In this document: positions 25,756-35,879 of the stretch, piece by piece
Layout of the letters: every line of letters starts with the position of its first letter
Numbering within the stretch: position 1 is the first letter of the stretch
Assembly (NCBI RefSeq): GCF_905475345.1
Contig: NC_066604.1
Coordinates: 3,316,001-3,380,000 of the forward strand
Source of the DNA: Vespula vulgaris
Taxonomy: Eukaryota; Arthropoda; Insecta; Hymenoptera; Vespidae
DNA: 64,000 bases
Direction: 5' to 3'
The notes under the pieces: generated by a model
The model's input: only the letters and a program-made list of their open reading frames with translations
Told to the model about the DNA's origin: nothing
The model's database searches: none
Program-made: the position numbers and the translations under genes

Positions 25756-26307
25756 GCAAGTTTTTCTGTCCTTCTTTTAACAACGATCGATCGTTCCTTT
25801 GGAAATTTTACTAACAATTGTCTTACACGACAACCTGCATGATTAATTACGTGTTAATCGGAAGTAATAAAAAGGACAGAACTGACCATTAGTTGATTAC
25901 TGCGATTTCGTTCATTGTCTCCGACTACTGTCGCAAAATCTCTGCAAATGATTCGATCAAATTAATACTGATTCTTATAACTTGCACTCGTCCATTTATC
26001 TCTTTGTTACGAGTAATGAAAGAGACGTAACTCGCCAATTACAATGATACCGTATAGTAAATATTCCATCCATTGTCTCAAAGTTTACAAAATCAACAAA
26101 ACAAACAAAGTACGGATAATCTTGTTATTCTTATGCATAGTTCGACTTGCACTTTAACTCATTTATTTATATATTATAGATAATGAACACGCGCAAACAC
26201 GATGATGTCGTAGTAAATTCCGTGGCCATTGTCTCGATTATTACAAAATCTAGAAAAACGATAAGAGAAAAAGCCATAAAATGTCGTTATTCTGTCGTTT
26301 TCTTTAG

Positions 26308-26471
26308 GAGTCGTACAGGACACAGAGCAACTGAGGAACGAGAGCATCGCCTGCTTGAGGGCGAAAGCTCAGCAACATCAGTTGCAACTGAGCTTGCAAC
26401 CAACGGCAGCTCCAACAGGCAGCTCTTATCAGACGGGACCGCAATCGAGCACGCTTCATGCCTCGGTTTAA
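26308..26471 (+). CDS. Vsx: Vsx last coding exon with OAR-like tail and stop
   Basis: After TTTCTTTAG the frame set by the preceding exon reads VVQDTEQLRNESIACLRAKA, then QQHQLQL. It ends in TGPQSSTLHASV and TAA (26469-26471). RNESIACLRAKAQQHQ matches the form of the OAR (paired-tail) motif found at the C-terminus of many paired-like homeodomain proteins, including Vsx. Its presence fixes the reading frame and so the upstream GC donor. The other two frames give no recognisable product. The exon runs without a further splice into the 3' UTR. Confidence 0.88.
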
Positions 26472-27420
26472 TCCTTCTCGTCGACTTTTCATCTCGATCT
26501 CGAAGCGAACAACATTTCGACAATGATTTCGTCTGGACGATTCACCTAATCTCGATCGAGGAGGGCCAGAAAAAAATCTAAGAGAGCTCCTCATATTTTA
26601 TAAGAACGTAAACGAAACAAAACCAACACAAAAAATACATTACGTTCGAGGATGAAGATCGAGATCGTTATAGATCATCCCTTAAAGTATCTTCTCAATG
26701 AAGGGGATATTAATGAGACGAATAAATGCAACGGTGAACACAATGAATTGAAATTTTTAGCTGCTGACTCGCAGGGACGATCAGGGTAAACGAACTGACA
26801 TAAAAAGAATCAAAAATACAAGAAACAGGTTAATACGTACAAGAAAAAATGACTTACAAGAGCAACGAATAAATCGAACAAATGCATATTTCGATATCCA
26901 ACACGATGAAATATGAGCTTTGTATGTAAACCGATCAACGAAATTTAATAAAGAAAGAAAAAAAAAAAAAAGAAAAAAAAATCGATGGTCTCTATATATA
27001 TGCAACGAAGAAGAGAAGAGATAACAGAACCTCATCAACGAAAATCAGTGGCCTATCAATGGCCGTCTTAAATCAATACTTACAAAACGACATCGATACG
27101 AAGAAAAAATACCTAATTAAGAAATAATAGTCGCTTTTAAATAGTGTGAGTGAAATAAAACGAAAGAGAGAGAGAGAGAGAGAAAGGGAAAGAAGAAAAA
27201 GAGAGAGAAAGAAGTTAATCGGGATAAGAAAAAAAACGAAAAGAAAAGAACAAATAAATAAATGAATAAACCAATAAACGAGAAACAAAGACTTTTCGCC
27301 TTTTAACAAAAAAAAGAAAAAAGAAAAAGAAAAAAATAGAAAAAGAAAAAGACACAAAATGATTCGCAACGAATGTTAAATAGGAACGACATTAGGTACA
27401 TCGAAACGAGTGAATGCATG

Positions 27421-27497
27421 ACATATATGTGAGAGTGAGAGTAAGAGAAAGAATGAGTGAGTGAGAGAGAGTGAGAGAGTGAGAGAGAGTGAGAGAG

Positions 27498-27531
<34 letters not shown>

Positions 27532-27565
27532 GGAGAAATAGAGAGAGAGAGAGAGAGAGAGAGAT
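27421..27565. repeat. (GAGT)/(GA)n compound repeat in Vsx 3' UTR
   Basis: Mixed GTGAGA and GA units over about 145 bp. In the sense strand of the predicted transcript this is a purine-only tract. Confidence 0.88.
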
Positions 27566-27757
27566 GCACGTAAGAAAAACGTTTATTAGCGAACACTTCC
27601 TATACCCAAGTACTTAAAGAAGACATAACTGTTGTCAAATGTGCAATATATCGATATAAGTTTTAGTTCTATAAGGTATTATACTTTATTAATGGATACA
27701 CCTACGCGCGTGGTGGTCATGGGAGTAACGACGATTAACAATATGTATATGTGCTAT

Positions 27758-27789
<32 letters not shown>

Positions 27790-28370
27790 GTATATATATA
27801 TACACATATATATATAAAGAGAGAGAGAGAGATCATTTTCAATGATCTAAATTTTCTTTCTAATCGGATCTCTTATAAAAGAAGAAAGAAAGAAAAGCAT
27901 CATTACTGAACGTCATTACCTTTCTCCTGTATCCACTACTGTATATAAATATATAAATACAAAAAGTATATATATATATACATATTATATAAAAGTATAT
28001 ATATAAATATAAATACACAAAAATAAATATATGTGGTTGAGAGGCAAGGCAAGTCGGACGAAGCTTTTTTTTCGATTTTCGATGCTCTCGCTTGATAATA
28101 ACTTTTCATTCTCGATGCCATAAGTTCCTTGAGATCTATATAAGATTAATCATGAAATATTGAGATGATGATCCTTAATTTCATTGGATCCATCATTTCG
28201 TCCGTCTTCGAAGAGCCAAAGGATCGATTATTTAACATCTCCCAACTTATATAGACGCATTCTGTAATACGCTTTGTCGCGTATTCGATTTTAAAAATGG
28301 AACGAAATGGCTGAGAATCGATTACGATAAGTACGTCGATGAACTTGTTAACGAAAACACAAACGAACGA

Positions 28371-28422
28371 AACAAATAAAATAAAATAAAATAAAATGAA
28401 ATAAAATAAAATAAAATAAAAT
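28371..28422. repeat. (ATAAA)n pentanucleotide repeat
   Basis: About ten AAATA units with one ATGAA variant. They contain several incidental AATAAA hexamers. Confidence 0.9.
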
Positions 28423-28555
28423 ACGACAGCAAATGTTCAAATCGTAAAAGGAAACTCCGAGACAAAACGCAGGTCGGATCTAAAGCGAGATCTTACACTG
28501 TATCCGAATGCCCCAACGCATGCATAGTAGTCGGCTAGTGTACGTAATAAATAAA

Positions 28556-29390
28556 GTTTCTGAACAAAAAAAGAAAAAAAAAAGGAAATTTTATATGGTT
28601 TACCAATCCTTCTTACGGGACCTTAAATAAATTTCTTCCAAATCCCTTCATTTTTTTTTTTTTCGTCATTACGACAGTGACAATGTCAATCTTTTTATCT
28701 CGTTCTTGTTTTCTTCTTCGATAGTTTCATTTGAAATCTAATTGATTGATAATGTTTCATTTTTATGAGATTTTTGAGAATAAAATATGTTCTAAAAATA
28801 ATCTGATTTAAGCTGCATGTAAAAAATTTTTCTAATGTTTTTTTGTTTTTTCTTTAAACATAAGTAAAAGTTTGCTTCTATTATTATTTCATTTCTATGA
28901 TTTTTCTAAACTTCACAAGCCAAATTTCATAATAATGTGAGTAAATAAACTTTTTATAATGATTATTATATCGTACGATAAATTAAGAAATTTTATTTTA
29001 ATTAATAATATTTTATTGCCGAGATATTTTTAAAATATTCAAAATCTTAGAAATGAATAAAATAACACAATATGAATACAGAGTTAATTTACCATTATTT
29101 TCATTTCTCTATTGTTTAGACTATTGTTATATTATTTAAGTGGAAAATAATGAATTGACGTTGTTTCACTACTCCTAAGGAAGTTCAATAACGAGCTTAA
29201 TTATAAAAATAACTTTCTGATATCTCAAAACAAAATTAAAGGAACCACTTTTCTGATTATTTGATATGTTTTTTTATATGGTTTTCTTTCCAGATGGCAC
29301 CACTTGCTTCAATGGAAAGTGGTTGTTAATGGTTCCAAAGCTTTTTATGACATGGTGGCGACATCTACAGGAATAAATGTACTACTTTCA
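28556..29390. other. AT-rich intergenic DNA
   Basis: No open frame, repeat or RNA signal was recognised. From about 28.6 kb the base composition becomes markedly more AT-rich and the GA microsatellites common to the left disappear. Confidence 0.5.
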
Positions 29391-29396
29391 ATTCGA

Positions 29397-29670
29397 AAAA
29401 ACTGTAATACCAACGTGCAGATGGTAAATGAACTTGCATTGAAAGTCGGTAAGGAGGTATTACAGTTTTTCCGATCATTCGATGCAATTTCCCAGAAAGA
29501 CAATGAAGTGGTTCCATCTATCGTCATACCGTCGACTTCAATTAAAAAATACAAGGTAAAAACTGTGGTGTCAATGTGAAGATGGTAAATGCCTTTACAT
29601 CGAAAGTTGGTAAGACATGTCGGTAACTATTGTTATTAGATGCAGTTTTTTTCGAAAGACATTGATGTCT
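29397..29670 (+). repeat. Paired 70-bp units, inverted copy of 44.94-45.26 kb
   Basis: Two diverged copies of a unit with core GGTAAATG..TTGCAT.GAAAGT and GGTAAG lie here (about 29405 and 29577). Two further copies lie in opposite orientation at about 44990-45060 and 45190-45255. The first copy is bounded by a perfect 15-bp inverted repeat: AAAAACTGTAATACC (29398-29412) and GGTATTACAGTTTTT (29457-29471). In the + frame all four cores translate similarly (NVxMVNAFALKVGK-like), but the surrounding frames break. I do not recognise the product. The block is the outermost pair in the mirror-image locus described under 38350-44520. Confidence 0.55.
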
Positions 29671-29949
29671 TGAGAACTTGAAATAACTTAGAAGTAATGA
29701 TAACATCGACGTATGTTGTAAATGATTTTTATGAATTCCATATTTGAAAATATCATTTTAAAAAAATATTGGATACTTGAATAAATTTAATTCATTATTT
29801 AATCATTAGAAAGTAAAGCCAAAAGCACTAAAAGAAATCAACAATTGAACATGAAAATTTTGATTGAATTTAGGCAGCCATTAGCTCGACAGTATTTGCG
29901 TTACATTGTTTTAGAATAATTATTCGATCGCAAATAATATCGATTGCCC

Positions 29950-29986
29950 GGGTCTCACCACTTGGAGGTTGCTGCTACGGAGACCC
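29950..29986. ncRNA. Putative structured element, copy 1
   Basis: GGGTCTC pairs with GAGACCC across 23 bases, with an inner ACC/GGT pair enclosing ACTTGGA. A second copy at 40220-40257 has the stem GGATCTC/GAGATCC, a compensated G-C to A-T change, and a similar loop. About 70 bp of upstream sequence is also alignable. Whether it is RNA structure, a DNA palindrome or a fragment of a repeat is undecided. Confidence 0.35.
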
Positions 29987-30246
29987 ACGAGCTATGACTC
30001 TACTTCTAATACTTTAAAGCCAATTATATAAAATCACATAATTATTGCATATGCAACAATAATGATAATAATTTGGAAAAAAATGCAAAATCAATCGCGA
30101 AACGAATCAAAAATTTTTTTCTAATCAATCAAGATTAGACTAAGATTTTATGAATTCGTTTAATATCGACCTACCTACCCGACACGCGAAGGAATAGAGT
30201 TCTTATATGTAACTCCATTCCCAAATTATGATGAACATTAAATCAG

Positions 30247-30860
30247 CAGTCCCCTGTGAACATAAAACATCCAAATTATTTTATAATTAAACAATAAGCA
30301 ATGAAAATAATATGATGTCTTCTATATAATGCATCATCAGTCCCCTGTGAACATAAAACATCCAAATCGTTTTATAATTAAACAATAAGGAATGAAAATA
30401 ATATGATGTCTTCTATATAATGCATCATCAGTCCCCTGTGAACATAAAACATCCAAATCGTTTTATAATTAAACAATAAGGAATGAAAATAATATGATGT
30501 CTTCTATATAATGCATCATCAGTCCCCTGTGAATATAAAACATCCAAATCGTTTTATAATTAAACAATAAGGAATGAAAATAATATGATGTCTTCTATAT
30601 AGCACATCATCAGTCACCTGTAAACATAAAAAATCTAAGCCATTTTATAATTAAACAATAAGCAATGAAAATAATATGACGTCTTCTATATAATGCATCA
30701 TCAGTCACCTGTAAATACAAAATATGCAATAATTAAAGTAATATGACAACTTCTATATAATATATCTTTAGTCATCTGTAAACAAAAAACCATTTTATAA
30801 TTAAATCAATCAAAATTAATATAGACATTTTATATAATAAAGTAACAACCTGTAGATATA
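30247..30860. repeat. 91-bp tandem minisatellite, about 6-7 copies
   Basis: The phrase CAGTCCCCTGTGAA(C/T)ATAAA starts at 30247, 30338, 30429, 30520, 30611 and 30702, always exactly 91 bp apart. The fifth and sixth copies read CAGTCACCTGTAAA. Later copies near 30770 and 30840 are shortened and decayed. The central copies are nearly identical, so expansion is recent there and older at the right edge. Confidence 0.92.
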
Positions 30861-30946
30861 AGAAATTTATAATGTTGATACTTTCTGAAAAGAGTATACA
30901 TATATTAAAAGTAATTATTAATTTAAATTCGCACTCACACACTCAC

Positions 30947-31176
30947 TCAAAAAATAACCAATGAAGGAAAACAATAATCAGCGAGGAAAATAATAACCAA
31001 TGAAGAAAATAATAACTAATGAAGAAAATAATAACCAATGAAGAAAATAATAACCAATGAAGGAAAACAATAATCAGCGAGGAAAATAATAACCAATGAA
31101 GAAAATAATAACCAATGAAGAAAATAATAATCAATGAAGAAAATAATAACTAATGAAGAAAATAATAATCAACGAA
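30947..31176. repeat. 19-bp tandem repeat
   Basis: Units of the form AAAATAATAACCAATGAAG repeat with period 19 (for example CCAATG at 31035 and 31054), with a GGAAAACAATAATCAGCGA variant recurring inside. The antisense frame is open only because the repeat lacks stops in that register; it spells a repeating FLHWLLFSSL-like string. Confidence 0.9.
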
Positions 31177-31199
31177 AAATGAAGACTGAAGTAGAATCT

Positions 31200-32570
31200 T
31201 GCCAACTTAGATGATAATTTCCTGAAACAGAAAGCACTGTGTATGGATTAATTAATAATTTCTTCGTTATCTTAACATTGCATCATATTTTCTTTATATT
31301 TGTATTATATTTTATATATGCTTTGACTAGATCATCTGGAAAACCTGGAACAAAAATCAATTTTATATAATGAATTTATACTCTTTATTAATTTATTTTT
31401 AGGTCATATATGATAGTACTACAAACCTTGAAATATTATTTTTGAGACTGACTGAATGTCCAGTGAAAAAGGGATATTTTTCCTTATATTCAACCTTGAA
31501 ACTTTGAAATAGAACTGTCTGTAACAAAAAACTATATAAAAGGGCATGTGTGGAAAAATGATACTGTATGTACAATCCATGGCCAAATATCTTAATTATT
31601 ATATAATCTTAATTATTATTAAAAAAAAATTTTAATTATGATTAATATTATATAAGTATTAAATAAATATAGTATACATTTGTAGCCACAGATTGTAATG
31701 CTGAAATATAAGAAAAAAATATTACAATGAAAAATATTAAAAACATGAAAAATATAAAAATATGAAATATTAAAATAGCAAAAGAAATTAATATGAAATA
31801 TTAAATAGCAAAAGTACTCAACACATTGAATTCTCGATGCATTAGAAAATGTATTCTACTTTTAAACAAAAATACGGAATTTATAATAGGTGACTTTTAT
31901 GTACAAATGTATAGAAAGAAGAAAAACTGTTTATTAAATTGACAATTTTTTTATAAAACAATTAGAAGTTAAATATTGCTATTAAATCAAAGTGAATATT
32001 GCATTTGAACAACAATTAAAAATATAAATATTGCAAATTATTCAAGACACGTTATGGAAAAAGAAGAATAGTGAATATTTCACTGTATTTAAGAATTATT
32101 TTAAATCGCGTTTAAAAGGGAAACAGAAATATACTGCACCTTGTATCGTATTACAAAATGCATACACAATTTTATATATCCCTATAACCATATCCATAAT
32201 GAGATCAGATTTATATTTAATCAATAGATTACATATATCTTATATCATTTCGTTTATACTAACACGAAGTATGTAGTTACATCAAGAGTCTCTGATGTAT
32301 ATTTTACATCATTTATCATTACACTTTCTTATTTATTAAATTATAAAAAGAATAGTTGTACATTTTCACAATTTCAGAATCAAGTATTTGGAATATCCAC
32401 ATGAAAAAATAATACGATATGAAATATTAAAGAGAAATAAGATTAAATATAGAAATATTAAATATATAAGATATAAAATAATTTAAATATATTCTTATAT
32501 CTTATTCTTACAAATCTATTTTATTACTACTCTTATTACTGATTGCTTTAACAGATGCGCCCTAATCTCA
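31200..32570. other. AT-rich DNA without recognisable genes
   Basis: Very AT-rich, with short ATATTAAA-type redundancy near 31700-31810. The 81-codon frame at 32031-32276 looks like ordinary AT-rich noise. Nothing else was recognised. Confidence 0.5.
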
Positions 32571-34918
32571 CCAAGCCTTATAGATTTTTTTAATCAGAAT
32601 AATTAGAATCTATATAATATGATTATGATGATGGTTTATCATCACATCATATATGAGTCATTTAACGACTCGTGGTGTCAAAAAGAATTAGCTATATATA
32701 ATATATAAATATATAATATATAAAAAATATATAATTATCCTGAAATAAAAATCTATATACTTCAGTGTGCAGGTGCATTCCTGAATGCAAACCTGTAACT
32801 ATTCTGTTTTCATCCACACTCCTGAGTGTAGGACAGCCTTTTCATTCGTTTCATTCATATACCAAGACTTATGCATTTTTATTCCAAAAAATTATTATAT
32901 TTCTCTCACAGATATATAAACATTTGTTAATAATCTTTATATAATTCATTATCTCTTAATATTTCTTATGAAACTCTCATATATATATATATATATTACT
33001 CCCTCTTTCTCTCTCTCTCTCTCTATCTCACTCATATTTATAAATATAATTATCTCTCTCATATTTATTAATTCTGTCATTTCATATTCACTTGTTGATA
33101 ATTTTGGAATAAGAATGTATACCCTTGCCATATTTTATGCACTCCTGAGTGCTAGGCTGTTACTTTTGTATCATAACGCTCGCTTAGCAAGATTTATACA
33201 TTTCTAATCAGAATGATTCAAAATTTATTTTCGTTCATTTGCACACTACTTAAATATAAATAAATGATTATATTAGGAGGAGTATAAAATATTCTTAATT
33301 TATTATTAAGGAACTTTAAAGAAATACTTTGAGGTAGGAATACTTTAAATACTTATTATATAATACTATTATATGTGCATTTTCATTCATGTATTTTTGA
33401 TCATTCTGATTGAGAAATACATATCCTTACTATAATATGTTCATCTGCATTCCTGAATGCAGGTATGTACTTACTGCGAACTTATTCTATATGCACTCCT
33501 GAGTGCAGGCAAGCCATTTCAATCGCTTCATTTATATACCAAGACTAATACATTTTTATTCCAAAAAATAATCATATTTCTCTCAGAGATAAATGAACAT
33601 ATCTTTTTAATATTTCTTATGAAACTTTCGTATATATAATAAAAATACTCCCTCTTCTTTCGTACTCCTCTCTCACTCTCTCATATATGTATATCCTTAT
33701 TAATTCTCTCATTTCATATTCATTTCTACATAATTTTGGAATAAAAATGTATACCCTTGACATATTTTAATATGCACTCCTGAGTGCTGGCTGCCATTAT
33801 GTCGCTTCATTCATCTAGTAAGACTTATACATTTCTTATCCGCATGATTCAAATTTTCTTTTAATTCATTTGCACCATTTAAACATCATTTAATTATTAT
33901 ACATGGAATAAAATGAATTTCATTTATTATTAAACAAGTTTAATATATTAAAAAAAAAATATCACCAGAGATCAATGTATTTATATATTTCTTCATTAAG
34001 TAATCTTATTAGTGCATTCATTCATTCATCTTTGATCATTCCGAATGTGAAATGTATATCCTTACTATAATTTGTTCATTTGCATTTCTGAATGCAATCG
34101 TGTACTTACTGTGACTCTTTCATATGCACTCCTGAGTGCAGGCAAGCCATTTCTATCGTTTCATTTATATACCAAGACTAATGCATTTTTATTCCAAAAA
34201 ATAATTATATTTCTTTCAGAAACATATAAACATATCTTTTCAATATTTCTTATGAAATTTTTGTATAGATGATAAAAATACTCCCTCTTCTCTTTCACAC
34301 CTCTCTCTTTCTCTCTCTCTCTCTCTCTCATTTCATATTCATTTGTATATAATTTTGGAATAAAAATGTATACCCTTGACATATTTTAATATGCACTCCT
34401 GAGTGCTGGCTGCCATTATGTCACTTCATTCATCTAGTAAGACTTATACATTTCTTATCCGCATGATTCAAATTTTCTTCTAATTCATTTGCACCATTTA
34501 AATATCATTTAATTATTATATATCGAATAAAGTGAATTTCATTTATTATTAGACAAGTTTAATATATTAAAAAAAATATCACCGGAGATCGACGTACTTA
34601 TATATTTCTTCATTTAGTTATCTTATTAGTGCATTTATTCATTCATCTTTGATCATTGCGAATGTGAAATGTACATCCTTACTATAATTTATTCATTTGC
34701 ATTCCTGAATGCAATCATGTACTTACTTTGAACCTTTCATATGCACTCCTGAGTGCAGGCAAGCCATTTCAATCATTTCACTTATATACCAAGACTAATG
34801 CATTTTTATTCCAAAATATAATCATATTTCTCTCAAATATGTATAAACATTTATTAATAATCTTTGTATCATTTATTATATCTTCTTACTATTCTCTCTA
34901 TCCCTCTCTCTCTCTCTT

Positions 34919-34978
<60 letters not shown>

Positions 34979-35470
34979 TTATTAATTCTGTCATTTCGTC
35001 CTCACTTGTTGATAATTTTGGAATAAAAATGTATACCCTTGACATATTTTAATATGCACTCCTGAGTGCTGGCTGCCATTTTATATATTCATCTGCATTC
35101 CTGAATGCAGGCATTCTAATTCATCATCAAGTCTTGTAGATTTTTAATCAGAATAACCAAAGTAAACAGAATAATCAGAATAATCAGATTAATCAGATTA
35201 ATCAGAATAATCAGAATCAGATTGCAAAAAGGTAATGAGGGTGAAGATATGAATGATAACGATAATGATTACCACATAAGAGTCATTTTACAACTCGTGG
35301 TAAAGCTGTGTTGACATTGAAATATGCATATATCTCGTATATATACATACACATTATGAAATTATGAACATGAAAAATATGATTAAAATATGATTATTCT
35401 GAATTAAAAATCAACATGCTTGGGTATCCAAATGCACTCCTGAGTGCAATGCTGCTGCAGGCCACGGACG
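32570..35470. repeat. Higher-order tandem array of about 620-680 bp units carrying 14-nt palindromes
   Basis: About four diverged units. Each carries GCATTCCTGAATGC, then about 40 bp later GCACTCCTGAGTGC followed by AGGCAAGCC, then about 270-320 bp later GCACTCCTGAGTGC followed by TGGCTGCC or similar. Palindromes are at 32775, 32816, 33139, 33447, 33493, 33774, 34082, 34126, 34393, 34699, 34743, 35056, 35095 and 35434. Equivalent sites are 672, 635 and 617 bp apart. Units also share CCAAGACT..TGCATTTTTATTCC and TTTTGGAATAA..ATGTATACCC. TC and TA microsatellites inside the units (33010, 34310, 34904-34976) account for length differences. Confidence 0.85.
35240..35390. repeat. Boundary segment duplicated at about 38080-38310
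   Basis: Both places carry an ACCACATA..GAGT segment, then TTGACAT and ATATGCATA-type sequence ending in CATTATG.A.TTATGAA. A third, shorter relative sits at about 32630-32690 (GAGTCATTTAACGACTCGTGGTG). The copies frame the satellite-rich stretch and suggest segmental duplication. Each contains an inverted repeat: TTACCAC/GTGGTAA here, GAGTC/GACTC at 32.66 kb, and a 10-bp stem at 38.13 kb. Confidence 0.55.
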
Positions 35471-35524
35471 TCCACACAATATTTAACGAGCGTGACTCTA
35501 TCTTTGTAACTAAAAATCTACTTC

Positions 35525-35830
35525 AAGAAAAGACTCTACTTTAAAACTTTAAAATGCAAGGACTCGACTTTAATTTAAAAGGAAAAAATACAAGGACTCG
35601 ACTTTAATTTAAAAGGAAAAAATACAAGGACTCGACTTTAATTTAAAGAAGCAAATGTAATGACTCGACTTTAATTTAAAATGAAAAGAGGGAGGGCTTG
35701 ACTTTAATCAGAAAAAAAAATAAAAATAAAAGTAGAAAATGCAAAGGGCTTGATTCTACGCTTAAATGAAAAACTGACTCTACTTTTAAAAATTACAATG
35801 ATTCTACTTTACTTTAAGAAAAAATTGCAA
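35525..35830. repeat. 33-34-bp tandem repeat
   Basis: GACTCGACTTTAATTTAAA recurs at 35561, 35595, 35629 and 35662 (period 34, 34, 33), then continues as decayed CTTGACTTTAAT and ACTCTACTTTA versions to about 35830. Confidence 0.85.
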
Positions 35831-35879
35831 TGACTCTAATAATTAATAACTAACTTGCTTGACTCTAATCGCAAAAATC

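Larger units (their letters stand above)
26472..28555 (+). other. Vsx: Predicted Vsx 3' UTR with overlapping poly(A) signals
   Basis: After the stop there is about 2.1 kb of non-coding sequence with GA/GAGT repeats (27421-27565), TA repeats (27745-27815, 27968-28010) and an AATAA-type array (28371-28422). Two overlapping AATAAA hexamers at 28546-28551 and 28550-28555 precede an A-rich stretch and are the best-looking cleavage signal. Earlier AATAAA-like sites occur (for example near 26720), so shorter 3' ends are possible. The extent is inference without transcript data. Confidence 0.5.

Noticed and set aside
25756..25762. A downstream GT donor for the fourth Vsx exon
   Set aside because: It shifts the last exon into a frame that loses the OAR-like motif; the GC donor keeps it.
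29304..29579. 91-codon + strand ORF as a gene
   Set aside because: Start is TTG, the frame breaks in the second repeat unit, and the inverted relatives at 45 kb are also interrupted; better described as a repeat block.
30247..30860. CRISPR-like array
   Set aside because: Units are contiguous 91-bp tandem copies with no unique spacers, in a eukaryotic genome; it is a minisatellite.
30943..31134. Membrane protein with repeating FLHWLLFSSL-like segments
   Set aside because: It is the antisense translation of a 19-bp tandem repeat.
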